DNA of 64,000 nt from Marinobacter sp050379415 (GCF_050379415.1 NZ_JBNRLS010000002.1:620001-684000); one strand, 5' to 3'; positions 1-8,163 are shown, numbered from the stretch's first letter. Numbers and translations: made by a program. Notes: generated by a model not told the origin, from the sequence alone.

Positions 1-503
1 GTCAGGATCGGGGTTTCCACGTCCATGAAGCCGCGGCTGTCCAGGAAGTTGCGGATGTAACTGGTGACCCGGGAGCGGAACCGCAGGCGGTTGATCATCT
101 CCGGACGGCGCAGGTCCACGAAACGGTAGCGCAGACGTACGTCCTCGCCCACGTCCACGTGCTCATCCAGCGGGAACGGCGGTGTGGCGGCAGCGTTCAG
201 GATGGTCAGTTCCTTGCCCAACAACTCCACCTGGCCGGTGGGCATGTTGTTGTTCTCGGTACCCGCCGGGCGACGACGCACGCGGCCGGTGACTTTGATG
301 ACGAATTCGCTGCGGACCTTTTCGGCCAGGGCGAAGCTTTCAGGGGTGTCCGGATCGACAACCACCTGGGACATACCATCCCGATCTCGCAGATCCAGGA
401 AGATAACCCCACCATGGTCACGACGGCGGTGTACCCATCCGCAAAGTGTGACTTCCTGATCGATGTGGGATTCATTGATCCCACCGCAATAATGACTGCG
501 CAT
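1..503 (-). CDS. aspS: Aspartyl-tRNA synthetase, N-terminal part (cut by window edge)
   Basis: Charges tRNA-Asp (or tRNA-Asp/Asn) with aspartate in the cytoplasm. About 167 residues are visible, starting MRSHYCGGINESHIDQEVTL and followed by the OB-fold anticodon-binding domain (CGWVHRRRDHGG, FLDLRDRDG). The beginning of the class II catalytic domain follows (LRYRFVDLRRPEM, DVETPILT). The ATG at 501-503 gives the usual N-terminus of bacterial AspRS. The gene runs off position 1 with no stop. Upstream lies a 332-base gap shared with the divergent fabR, containing a long palindrome that would be in the aspS leader if the promoter at 716-744 is used. Confidence 0.95.
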   Translation of the reverse strand, partial: MRSHYCGGINESHIDQEVTLCGWVHRRRDHGGVIFLDLRDRDGMSQVVVDPDTPESFALAEKVRSEFVIKVTGRVRRRPAGTENNNMPTGQVELLGKELTILNAAATPPFPLDEHVDVGEDVRLRYRFVDLRRPEMINRLRFRSRVTSYIRNFLDSRGFMDVETPIL

Positions 504-552
504 ACCGGTTCCCGTTACGTTAGATGTATTCGAAACTTTTTCGTGTCTTGCC

Positions 553-663
553 GCCTCAGGTGGGGTGACCCTTTCCGAAACACGCTGTGGATACGTCCCT
601 GTACGCTCTGCTCCGCCATCCATGGCTCCGCAAGGTTTCGGAAAGGGTCACCCCACCTGAGGC
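553..663. repeat. Long palindromic element, copy A (29-bp arms)
   Basis: A perfect 29-base inverted repeat (553-581 against 635-663) encloses a 53-base centre. The arms contain GGTGGGGTGACCC and TTCCGAAAC. The centre holds ACGTCCCTGT and CTCCGCCATCCATGGCTCCG. The same centre, in reverse orientation, occurs in the element at 52149-52268, so this is a dispersed family and not a one-off terminator. There is no T-run after either arm. It lies between divergent aspS and fabR, inside the presumed aspS leader. Confidence 0.9.
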
Positions 664-715
664 TACTTGATTCGTGGCCGCTAAAATTTTTGCGACCTTA
701 CTGGAAAAGCGGCCC

Positions 716-744
716 ATTATAAACACAATGGGGCCGAAAATCAG
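716..744 (-). promoter_or_regulatory. Candidate aspS promoter
   Basis: On the minus strand there is a perfect -10 hexamer TATAAT (716-721). A poor -35 (CTGATT, 739-744) lies 17 bases upstream. If it is used, the aspS transcript has a leader of about 200 bases that includes the inverted repeat at 553-663. This is inferred from sequence only. Confidence 0.45.
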
Positions 745-773
745 GCGTGCTGGTATGCAAATCCGCCGCCCGG

Positions 774-802
774 ATGACTGTATGGTTCCAGCCGGCTAGA
801 AT
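774..802 (+). promoter_or_regulatory. Candidate fabR promoter
   Basis: ATGACT (774-779, 4 of 6 matches to the sigma-70 -35 consensus), a 17-base spacer and TAGAAT (797-802, 5 of 6). Transcription would begin near 809, giving a short leader of about 27 bases to the TTG start of fabR. Confidence 0.5.
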
Positions 803-835
803 GCCCCTCTTCTTACCAACAAACGGAGTCTGACG

Positions 836-1450
836 TTGGCCACCAGAGCGGAGCAAAAACTGAAAACCCGACGCGCATTGATGGACGCTGCGCTCTCGCA
901 GCTGAGTGCCGACCGGGGGTTTGGCAGTTTGAGTCTGAGAGAAGTGGCCCGCGAAGCCGGCATTGCCCCCACCTCCTTTTACCGCCACTTCTCGGAACTG
1001 GACGAACTCGGACTCGCCCTGGTGGACGAAGGCGGTGTCGCCCTGCGCCAGTTGATGCGCCAGGCCCGCAAACGTATCGCCCGGGACGGCAGCGCCATTT
1101 CCACCTCGGTGGATACCTTCATGGAATATCTGGGCAACAACGCCAACCTGTTCCGGCTAATGCTGCGGGAGCGCACCGGTGTTTCAAAACCCTTCCGGAC
1201 GGCGGTGAAGGCGGAGATCGATCACTTCGTGACGGAACTGGCCGACGACCTGCGGCGCTTTGCCGAGGAACAGGGCAAACCGCTATCGGACGCACGTGTG
1301 GTGGCCGAGGCGATGGTGACGCTGGTTTTCAACCAGGGTGCGGAGGCACTCGATGCAACACCGAAAGAAAAGGAAGAGCTGAAGGTGAAGCTGAAAACGG
1401 AGCTTCGGATGATCCTGCTGGGCTCACAGACCCTTGCCCGGAGGCGCTGA
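836..1450 (+). CDS. fabR: TetR-family repressor FabR
   Basis: Transcriptional repressor of unsaturated fatty-acid synthesis genes; in E. coli FabR controls fabA and fabB by sensing acyl-ACP/CoA saturation. The 204-residue protein has the TetR helix-turn-helix at about residues 10-55 (REVAREAGIAPTSFYRHF). It also has the FabR hallmarks RQLMRQARKRIA and EAMVTLVFNQGAEALD, and aligns closely to E. coli FabR from memory. The start is TTG at 836, with CGGAG eight bases upstream; no in-frame ATG fits better. It stands alone, divergent from aspS and convergent with the HIT gene, so its targets must be elsewhere. Confidence 0.88.
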   Translation: MATRAEQKLKTRRALMDAALSQLSADRGFGSLSLREVAREAGIAPTSFYRHFSELDELGLALVDEGGVALRQLMRQARKRIARDGSAISTSVDTFMEYLGNNANLFRLMLRERTGVSKPFRTAVKAEIDHFVTELADDLRRFAEEQGKPLSDARVVAEAMVTLVFNQGAEALDATPKEKEELKVKLKTELRMILLGSQTLARRR

Positions 1451-1457
1451 CAGCCGC

Positions 1458-1877
1458 TCAGGCCAGACTTGCCAGTATCGGTTCCAGCGCCTGTTTCATG
1501 CGGGCAAGCCCGCTTTCTTCATAGGGCACCGGAGTCTGGGTCCCCCACACCGGCCCAGGCCAGGCCGGGTCCCCTTCAAAGCGCACGATGTGGTGGACGT
1601 GAAGTTGCGGCACCATGTTACCCAGTGCCGCCACGTTCATCTTGTCGCCTTCAAACGCCTCCATCATGGCGCGGCTCAGCGTGGACGACTCCGTCATCAG
1701 CCTCTGCTGCTGGGCTTCCGGAAGCTCATAGATCTCCCGGATACCGGCGATCGCCGGCACCAGGATGACCCAGGGCCAGGTTTTCTCGTTCATCAGTCGC
1801 ACTTCGCACAGGCGGGTCCTGCCCAACAGGAAGCTATCCGCCGCCAGACGCTCATGTAGCTCGAATTCCTGGCTCAT
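1458..1877 (-). CDS. HIT-domain protein, QxHxH variant
   Basis: Member of the histidine-triad nucleotide hydrolase/transferase superfamily, 139 residues. The usual HxHxH active site is replaced by QLHVHHIVRF, so the first histidine is glutamine. The rest matches a small bacterial subfamily (TWPWVILVPA near the N-terminus, DPAWPGPVWG after the motif). The ATG lies three bases after the ugd stop, so it is the last gene of a galE-ugd-HIT transcript. The substrate is unknown; AMP-lysine or dinucleotide hydrolysis is only inferred from the superfamily. Confidence 0.88.
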   Translation of the reverse strand: MSQEFELHERLAADSFLLGRTRLCEVRLMNEKTWPWVILVPAIAGIREIYELPEAQQQRLMTESSTLSRAMMEAFEGDKMNVAALGNMVPQLHVHHIVRFEGDPAWPGPVWGTQTPVPYEESGLARMKQALEPILASLA

Positions 1878-1880
1878 CGA

Positions 1881-3227
1881 TCACACCACCGAGTGGAACT
1901 GGTTACGGCCGCGGCCGATAGCGTAGTAGATCAGGCCATAGCGATCGAGCATTTCCGGCTCGTACAGGTTACGACCATCGAAGACCACCGGGTCCCGCAG
2001 GTTGGCGGCCACCACGTCGAAATCCGGGGAACGGAATTCCTTCCATTCGGTGCAGATTGCCAGCACATCAGCGCCCTTGAGCGCCTGCTCCTTGGTTCCG
2101 CACAGGGTCAGACCCGGCTGGTCACCGTAGATGCGCTGGGTTTCTTCCATGGCTTCGGGGTCGAAGGCCTGTACCGAGGCACCGGCTTTCCAGAGGTCTT
2201 CCATCAGCATACGGGAAGAGGCCTCGCGCATGTCATCGGTATTGGGTTTGAACGCCAGTCCCCACAGGGCAACAACCTTGCCCTCGAGCTTGCCCTGGAA
2301 GTGATGGCTGATCTTGTCGAACAGCACATGTTTCTGGGCATAATTCACCTCTTCCACCGAGTTCAGCAGCCGGGCGTCATAACCGCAGTCACGGGCGGTA
2401 CGGGCCAGAGCCTGAACATCCTTCGGAAAGCAGGAGCCGCCGTAACCGCAACCGGGGTAGATAAAGTGGTACCCGATACGGGGATCGGAACCGATACCCC
2501 GACGTACCGCCTCGATATCGGCGCCGAGGCGCTCGGCCAGATTGGCGATTTCGTTCATGAAACTGATCTTGGTTGCCAGCATGGAGTTGGCGGCGTATTT
2601 GGTCAGTTCTGCCGAACGGATATCCATGAAGATCATCCGGTCGTGGCTGCGGTTGAACGGGTAATAGACTTCCCGCAGCAGATCCGCCGCCTTCTCGCTG
2701 TCGGTACCGACAATGATGCGGTCCGGCTTCATGAAATCGTTGATGGCCGCGCCTTCTTTAAGGAACTCGGGGTTGGAGACCACATCGAATTCCAGCTCAA
2801 GGCCGCGGTGGTCCAGCTGTGCCTGCACCGCTGCGCGAACCTTGTCGCCGGTGCCGACCGGAACCGTGGACTTATCGACCACCACCTTGTAGTCGTCCAT
2901 GTACTGGCCAATGGATTTGGCAACGGCGGTCACGTACTGCAGGTCTGCCGAACCGTCCTCATCGGGCGGTGTTCCTACCGCAATGAACTGTAATGCGCCA
3001 TGTTTTACCGCCTCTTCGGTATCGGTGGTGAAAGCCAGGCGGCCCGCCTCCACGGTGTGCCGGACAATCGAGTCCAGGCCCGGCTCGTAGATGGGAATCA
3101 GGCCGTTGCGCAGTTTGTCGATCTTGCCCTGGTCCACGTCCATACACAGGACATGGTGACCAACGTCCGCCAGGCAGGCACCCGTCACCAGCCCAACATA
3201 TCCGGTACCGAAAATTGTGATCTTCAT
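1881..3227 (-). CDS. ugd: UDP-glucose 6-dehydrogenase
   Basis: Oxidises UDP-glucose to UDP-glucuronate with two NAD+, feeding capsule, exopolysaccharide or LPS sugars. The 448 residues carry the N-terminal Rossmann motif GTGYVGLVTGACLADVGH. They also carry the central SNPEFLKEGAAI segment, and the catalytic cysteine Cys266 in GGSCFPKD. A C-terminal UDP-binding domain (WGLAFKPNTDDMREASS) follows. Length is normal. galE lies 42 bases upstream on the same strand, so the pair makes UDP-galactose and UDP-glucuronate from UDP-glucose. Confidence 0.96.
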   Translation of the reverse strand: MKITIFGTGYVGLVTGACLADVGHHVLCMDVDQGKIDKLRNGLIPIYEPGLDSIVRHTVEAGRLAFTTDTEEAVKHGALQFIAVGTPPDEDGSADLQYVTAVAKSIGQYMDDYKVVVDKSTVPVGTGDKVRAAVQAQLDHRGLELEFDVVSNPEFLKEGAAINDFMKPDRIIVGTDSEKAADLLREVYYPFNRSHDRMIFMDIRSAELTKYAANSMLATKISFMNEIANLAERLGADIEAVRRGIGSDPRIGYHFIYPGCGYGGSCFPKDVQALARTARDCGYDARLLNSVEEVNYAQKHVLFDKISHHFQGKLEGKVVALWGLAFKPNTDDMREASSRMLMEDLWKAGASVQAFDPEAMEETQRIYGDQPGLTLCGTKEQALKGADVLAICTEWKEFRSPDFDVVAANLRDPVVFDGRNLYEPEMLDRYGLIYYAIGRGRNQFHSVV

Positions 3228-3269
3228 GGGTTACTTTCCAAACGTATCCAAATGGGTAAAAGTCAGAAC

Positions 3270-4265
3270 TCAGTGTTCGCCGGAGGCTTTTTTCTTCTGC
3301 CAGATCGCTTCCCAGGCCAGCGCAGTCCGGACAATGGTTTCCAGATCATCGTAGTCCGGCTCCCACCCCAGAGTGCCACGGATCAGGGTGTTATCAGCCA
3401 TCAACGCGGCGGGATCGCCAGCGCGCCGATCGGTCTCGGTCACCGGGAAATCCACGCCGGACACCCGCTTGACCACATTGATGACCTCGCGCACGGTGAA
3501 GCCCCGCCCGTAACCGCAGTTCAGGACCTTCGATTCGCCACCGTTCACCATGTAATCCAGCGCCATGACATGGGCTTTGGCAAGATCCTCTACGTGGATG
3601 TAATCGCGAATACAGGTGCCATCCCGAGTGTCGTAGTCCGTGCCGAACACACTCATACCTTCCCGTTGTCCGGTGACACACTCGCTGGCCACCTTGATCA
3701 GGTGGGTAGCTTCCGGAGTCGCCTGCCCCAGCAGACCGTCAGGATTGGCGCCGGCGACGTTGAAATAGCGCAGGATGACGTAATTCAGACTTGAGGCAAC
3801 TGCCAGATCCATGATCATCCGCTCGCTCATCATCTTGGACGCGCCGTAGGGATTGATCGGTGCCAGCGGCAGGTCTTCGGTAAGGACCTGCTGGTCCGGC
3901 ATGCCATAAACTGCAGCCGTGGAGGAGAACACCATGTACGGAACCTGGTATTGCTCGACAGCCTTCAGCAGGTTCAGGGTGTTGCGGGTGTTGTTGCTGT
4001 AGTATTTGAGGGGATTGGACACGGATTCAGGCACGACAATGTTGGCGGCAAAATGCAGCACAGCCTCGAATTGGTGCTCAGAGAACAGCCGGTCAATCGC
4101 CGCCTCGTCTGCCAGATCCCCCACCACCAGTTCGCCGGCTGTCACCGCCCAGCGGTAGCCAGTGGAGAGGTTGTCAAAAACCACGATATCGTGACCGGCC
4201 TCACCCAGCTGCCGGACCACGTGACTTCCAATATATCCGGCTCCGCCGGTGACAAGCACTTTCAT
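3270..4265 (-). CDS. galE: UDP-glucose 4-epimerase
   Basis: Interconverts UDP-glucose and UDP-galactose. The 331 residues start with the NAD-binding motif TGGAGYIGSHVVRQLGEAGH. They contain the catalytic elements SSTAAVYG and YGASK (Ser/Thr-Tyr-x-x-x-Lys of the extended SDR family), and the sugar-binding region LRYFNVAGA. The ATG at 4265 begins nine bases after the tadA stop, and ugd follows. There are no glycosyltransferases nearby, so the end product cannot be named from this window. Confidence 0.95.
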   Translation of the reverse strand: MKVLVTGGAGYIGSHVVRQLGEAGHDIVVFDNLSTGYRWAVTAGELVVGDLADEAAIDRLFSEHQFEAVLHFAANIVVPESVSNPLKYYSNNTRNTLNLLKAVEQYQVPYMVFSSTAAVYGMPDQQVLTEDLPLAPINPYGASKMMSERMIMDLAVASSLNYVILRYFNVAGANPDGLLGQATPEATHLIKVASECVTGQREGMSVFGTDYDTRDGTCIRDYIHVEDLAKAHVMALDYMVNGGESKVLNCGYGRGFTVREVINVVKRVSGVDFPVTETDRRAGDPAALMADNTLIRGTLGWEPDYDDLETIVRTALAWEAIWQKKKASGEH

Positions 4266-4274
4266 GGGTAAAGG

Positions 4275-4778
4275 CTACTCCTTCCCTGAGGATAATGACT
4301 GGCGCTGGCGCCGGATTTCCGCCCGGCGCTGACTGAAAAATTCGCTGATGATTTCGCTGCACTGCTGTTCAAGGACGCCCCCGGTCGCTTCCACCGCCCA
4401 GTTCAGATGGGGCTCCTCCAGAGTCCGGCGAGCCGATTCCACAGCGCCCGCTTTGGGCTCCGTGGCACCGTATACCAGGCGGCTGACGCGGCCATGCACA
4501 ATCGCTCCGACACACATGGTACACGGCTCCAGCGTTACGTAAAGCGTCGCCCCTGACAAGCGGTAATTGCCCACGCGAGCGGCGGCATCGCGCAGGGCCC
4601 GGATCTCCGCGTGGGCGGTAGGATCGCAACCCGAGATGGGGGCGTTGAAACCGGCTCCGATTTCTTTGCCGTCCAGAACAACCACGGCACCCACCGGGAC
4701 CTCGCCTGCCGCCGAGGCCTGTTTGGCCAACTGCAGGGCTCGGGACATCCAGTGTTGGTCGGTTAAGGACTGGGGCAT
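4275..4778 (-). CDS. tadA: tRNA-specific adenosine deaminase
   Basis: Converts adenosine-34 to inosine in the anticodon of tRNA-Arg(ACG), an essential step for reading CGN codons. The 167-residue cytidine/deoxycytidylate deaminase fold has the zinc ligand and catalytic pair HAE (His56, Glu58) and PCTMC (Cys86, Cys89). The N-terminal helix (HWMSRALQLAKQA) and GEVPVGAVVV are typical of TadA. It heads the tadA-galE-ugd-HIT run. The gap between it and the guaA stop on the same strand holds two small palindromes. Confidence 0.95.
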   Translation of the reverse strand: MPQSLTDQHWMSRALQLAKQASAAGEVPVGAVVVLDGKEIGAGFNAPISGCDPTAHAEIRALRDAAARVGNYRLSGATLYVTLEPCTMCVGAIVHGRVSRLVYGATEPKAGAVESARRTLEEPHLNWAVEATGGVLEQQCSEIISEFFSQRRAEIRRQRQSLSSGKE

Positions 4779-4803
4779 AGTCGGGATTCTGGTTGATGAA
4801 AAT

Positions 4804-4833
4804 GGGGTCAGAAGAAGGCTTTCTTCTGACCCC
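4804..4833. repeat. GGGGTCAG palindrome, copy 1
   Basis: Perfect 13-base inverted repeat GGGGTCAGAAGAA / TTCTTCTGACCCC with a four-base loop. It lies between guaA and tadA, both on the minus strand. It resembles small REP-type palindromes. With copy 2 it is a tandem pair 74 bases apart (start to start). Confidence 0.85.
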
Positions 4834-4877
4834 GGGGGCTGGTCCGGACTGGAAGGATAAAATTGGGGCCGCGAAAT

Positions 4878-4907
4878 GGGGTCAGATGAAAGCTTTCATC
4901 TGACCCC
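4878..4907. repeat. GGGGTCAG palindrome, copy 2
   Basis: Perfect 30-base palindrome with no spacer; the two half-sites are GGGGTCAGATGAAAG and CTTTCATCTGACCCC. The outer eight bases match copy 1, while the inner part differs but stays self-complementary. It lies 36 bases beyond the guaA stop and may end or stabilise the guaBA transcript. Confidence 0.85.
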
Positions 4908-4942
4908 GCCTTCATGCCTGCCCGCTCAGCCCGGGCTGCAGA

Positions 4943-6520
4943 TCATTCCCACTCAATGGTCGCCGGCGGCTTGGACGAGATGTCATAGGTCACCCGGGAT
5001 ACACCGCTGATCTCGTTGATGATCCGGTTGGAGACTTTCTCCAGAAGATCGTACGGCAGGTGCGCCCAGCGGGCGGTCATGAAATCGATCGTCTCGACGG
5101 CGCGCAGGGCCACTACATATTCGTAGCGACGGGCGTCGCCAACCACACCTACTGACTTGACCGGGAGGAATACCGCAAAGGCCTGGCTGGTCTTGTGGTA
5201 CAGGTCGGCCCGGTGCAGCTCTTCCAGGAAGATCGCATCGGCACGGCGGAGGATATCCGCGTACTCCTTCTTGACCTCACCCAGGATGCGGACACCCAGG
5301 CCCGGCCCCGGGAACGGGTGACGGTAGACCATGTCGTACGGCAGGCCGAGCTCGAGACCGATCCGGCGGACCTCATCCTTGAATAGCTCCCGGAGCGGCT
5401 CCACCAGCTTCATTTTCATGGTCTCCGGCAGACCACCCACATTGTGATGGGACTTGATCACGTGCGCCTTGCCGGTCTTGGAGGCGGCAGACTCGATCAC
5501 GTCCGGATAGATGGTGCCCTGAGCCAGCCAGTTCACGTCCTTGATATTGGCGGCCTCATCATCGAACACGTCGATAAAGGTGTTACCGATGATCTTGCGC
5601 TTCTGCTCCGGGTCATCCACGCCTTTCAGCTTGGACAGGAACAGGTCCTCGGCGTCCACACGGATGACCTTCACGCCCATGTTGCTGGCGAACATGTCCA
5701 TGACCTGATCACCCTCGTGGAGACGCAGCAAACCGTTGTCGACAAACACGCAGGTCAGCTGGTCGCCGATGGCCTTGTGCAGCAGAGCTGCGGTTACCGA
5801 GGAGTCCACGCCGCCGGAGAGACCGAGAAGCACCTTCTCGTTCCCGACCTGCTCGCGGATCTGGCGCACGGCATCGTCCACAATCTTGGCCGGCGTCCAC
5901 AGAGCCTCACAACCACAGATATCCATCACAAAGTGCTCAAGAATGCGCTTGCCCTGGAGGGTATGGGTTACCTCCGGGTGGAACTGCACACCATAGAGAT
6001 TACGACTGGTATCCTGCATGGCTGCAATCGGCGCACTCTCGGTAGAGGCCAGCAGCTCGAAGCCTTCCGGCATGACCACCACCTTGTCACCGTGGCTCAT
6101 CCACACGTCCAGCAAGGACTCCCCGGCTGGCGTCAGGTGGTCGGTAATATCCGCCAGCAGCGGGCCCTTGGCGCGCACCTTTACCTGGGCATAGCCGAAC
6201 TCACGCTTTTCGGAACTGGCCACACGACCGCCAAGCTGCTCAGCCATTGTCTGCATGCCGTAGCAGATACCGAGCACAGGGATGCCGCGGTCAAAGAGAT
6301 CCTCCGGAGCCCGGGGACCACCCAACTGGGTTACGGATTCCGGTCCACCCGCGAGAATGATGCCTTTGGGATTGAACTCCCTGAGCTCTTCATCGGTGAC
6401 ATCAAAGGCCTTGATCTCACAGTAAACGCCTATTTCCCGGATACGGCGGGCAATCAGCTGGGTGTACTGGGAACCGAAATCAAGAATCAGGATACGGTGG
6501 TCGTGGATGTTCTGGGCCAT
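4943..6520 (-). CDS. guaA: GMP synthase (glutamine-hydrolysing)
   Basis: Aminates XMP to GMP using glutamine and ATP, the last step of guanine nucleotide synthesis. The 525 residues hold a class I glutamine amidotransferase domain (nucleophile Cys86 in GICYGMQTM; His/Glu in QFHPEVTHT near 180). An ATP pyrophosphatase domain follows with the P-loop LSGGVDSSVTAAL near 234, then the C-terminal dimerisation domain ending ISSKPPATIEWE. The length is standard. It lies 64 bases downstream of guaB, and a strong hairpin sits in that gap. Confidence 0.97.
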   Translation of the reverse strand: MAQNIHDHRILILDFGSQYTQLIARRIREIGVYCEIKAFDVTDEELREFNPKGIILAGGPESVTQLGGPRAPEDLFDRGIPVLGICYGMQTMAEQLGGRVASSEKREFGYAQVKVRAKGPLLADITDHLTPAGESLLDVWMSHGDKVVVMPEGFELLASTESAPIAAMQDTSRNLYGVQFHPEVTHTLQGKRILEHFVMDICGCEALWTPAKIVDDAVRQIREQVGNEKVLLGLSGGVDSSVTAALLHKAIGDQLTCVFVDNGLLRLHEGDQVMDMFASNMGVKVIRVDAEDLFLSKLKGVDDPEQKRKIIGNTFIDVFDDEAANIKDVNWLAQGTIYPDVIESAASKTGKAHVIKSHHNVGGLPETMKMKLVEPLRELFKDEVRRIGLELGLPYDMVYRHPFPGPGLGVRILGEVKKEYADILRRADAIFLEELHRADLYHKTSQAFAVFLPVKSVGVVGDARRYEYVVALRAVETIDFMTARWAHLPYDLLEKVSNRIINEISGVSRVTYDISSKPPATIEWE

Positions 6521-6544
6521 GGAGTCCTCGGATCACAAATAAAC

Positions 6545-6570
6545 AACGCGGCCCGTTCCGGGGCCGCGTT
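6545..6570 (-). terminator. Hairpin between guaB and guaA
   Basis: Ten-base perfect stem (6545-6554 with 6561-6570, AACGCGGCCC/GGGCCGCGTT) and a six-base loop. On the minus strand it is followed by the T-rich tail TTGTTTATTT. It could end part of the guaB transcripts or set the guaB:guaA ratio. The T-run is imperfect, so complete termination is doubtful. Confidence 0.5.
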
Positions 6571-6584
6571 CATTAGGGTCATTC

Positions 6585-8048
6585 TTAACCGATACGGTAG
6601 TTGGGCGCTTCCTTGGTGATGGTCACGTCGTGGACGTGGCTCTCACGCATGCCCGCATTGGTGATGCGCACGAATTCCGGCTTGGTGCGCATTTCTTCCA
6701 TGGTCGCGCTGCCGGTATAGCCCATGGAGGCACGCAGCCCGCCCATCAGCTGATGGACAATGTTACGCATCGGGCCCTTGCATGCCACACGACCTTCGAT
6801 ACCCTCCGGCACCAGTTTTTCGATACCCTTGCTGGCATCCTGGAAATAGCGGTCACTGGAGCCCTGCCCCATCGCGCCGATGGAGCCCATGCCACGGTAG
6901 GCCTTGTAGCTCCGACCCTGGAACAGCTCCACTTCACCCGGAGCCTCGTCGGTACCTGCCAGCAGGCTCCCGATCATTACGCTGTGCGCACCGGCTGCGA
7001 TCGCCTTGGCGATGTCACCGGAGAAACGCACACCGCCGTCAGCAATCAGGGGGACGCCCCGGTCCTTCAGCGCCGCCGCGACGTTGGATACCGCAGAGAT
7101 CTGGGGTACGCCGATGCCCGCAACAATACGCGTGGTACAGATGGAACCGGGACCGATACCGACCTTCACGGCGTCCGCACCGGCATCCGCCAGGGCAATG
7201 GCTGCGTCGGAGGTGGCAATATTGCCGCCGATAACCTGGACCTCGGGGAAGTTCTGCTTGACCCAACGGACACGCTCGATAACACCCTTGGAGTGGCCAT
7301 GGGCGGTATCGACCACAATCACGTCCACGCCGGCCTCGGCCAGAGCAGTAATCCGGGCTTCGGTATCACCACCGGTACTGACCGCGGCACCAACACGCAG
7401 GCGACCCTGCTCGTCCTTGCACGCCAGTGGATAGTCCTTGGCTTTCTGGATGTCCTTGACGGTAATCAGGCCACGCAGTTCAAACTCATCATTAACCACC
7501 AGCACCTTCTCGATGCGATGGCGGTGCAGCAGTTCCTTCACGTCCTCGAGGCTGGCGCCTTCCTTGACGGTCACCAGCTTGTTCTTCGGTGTCATGATGT
7601 CACGCACCAGGGTGTCCATGCGGCTTTCGAAGCGGATATCACGACCGGTAACGATACCCACCAGATCGTGGCCATCGACAACCGGCAGGCCAGAGATATT
7701 ATTGGCCATGGTGATATCCACCAGTTCACGCACGGTGGTGTCCGGCGACACGGTGATCGGATCCTTCACCACGCCACTCTCGAATTTCTTGACCTTGCGA
7801 ACCGCAGCCGCCTGCTGCTCCACAGTCATGTTCTTGTGCATGATACCGATGCCGCCTTCCTGGGCCATGGCGATGGCCAGCTCAGCTTCGGTGACCGTAT
7901 CCATGGCAGACGAGACCAGCGGAATGTTCAGGGTGATATTCCGGGTCAGCTGGGTCTGGAGACTGACCTGGTGGGGAAGAACTTCCGAGAATCCGGGAAC
8001 AAGCAGAACATCATCAAACGTGAGGGCTTCTTCAGCAATTCGCAGCAT
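6585..8048 (-). CDS. guaB: IMP dehydrogenase
   Basis: Oxidises IMP to XMP with NAD+, the committed step to GMP. The 487-residue TIM barrel (start FDDVLLVPGFSEVLP) is interrupted by two CBS domains at about 95-205. The catalytic Cys304 lies in GIGPGSICTTRI and the mobile flap in GMGSIGAMGQGSSDRY. It is the first gene of a guaB-guaA operon and is divergent from xseA. A good promoter lies about 90 bases upstream. Confidence 0.97.
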   Translation of the reverse strand: MLRIAEEALTFDDVLLVPGFSEVLPHQVSLQTQLTRNITLNIPLVSSAMDTVTEAELAIAMAQEGGIGIMHKNMTVEQQAAAVRKVKKFESGVVKDPITVSPDTTVRELVDITMANNISGLPVVDGHDLVGIVTGRDIRFESRMDTLVRDIMTPKNKLVTVKEGASLEDVKELLHRHRIEKVLVVNDEFELRGLITVKDIQKAKDYPLACKDEQGRLRVGAAVSTGGDTEARITALAEAGVDVIVVDTAHGHSKGVIERVRWVKQNFPEVQVIGGNIATSDAAIALADAGADAVKVGIGPGSICTTRIVAGIGVPQISAVSNVAAALKDRGVPLIADGGVRFSGDIAKAIAAGAHSVMIGSLLAGTDEAPGEVELFQGRSYKAYRGMGSIGAMGQGSSDRYFQDASKGIEKLVPEGIEGRVACKGPMRNIVHQLMGGLRASMGYTGSATMEEMRTKPEFVRITNAGMRESHVHDVTITKEAPNYRIG

Positions 8049-8134
8049 TGGGCTCCGCCTTTTGAACGTGCTAAGTTTGGAAATCCTGTACCGCGCCCTG
8101 AGCGGCGCGACAAAGCAAAATCCTTAATCGATCT

Positions 8135-8163
8135 ATTATAAAGTGGTGGCCCTGGACAGTAAA
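8135..8163 (-). promoter_or_regulatory. Candidate guaBA promoter
   Basis: Minus strand TTTACT (8158-8163), a 17-base spacer and a perfect TATAAT (8135-8140). The predicted start near 8128 leaves a leader of about 80 bases with a GC-rich dyad (CGCGCC...GGCGCG, near 8092-8109). Confidence 0.65.

Noticed and set aside
159..722. 187-residue plus-strand frame at the left edge
   Set aside because: Antisense to aspS, and it runs through the palindrome; not protein-like.
6630..8141. 503-residue open frame on the plus strand
   Set aside because: Antisense shadow of guaB; no family features and no ribosome site.
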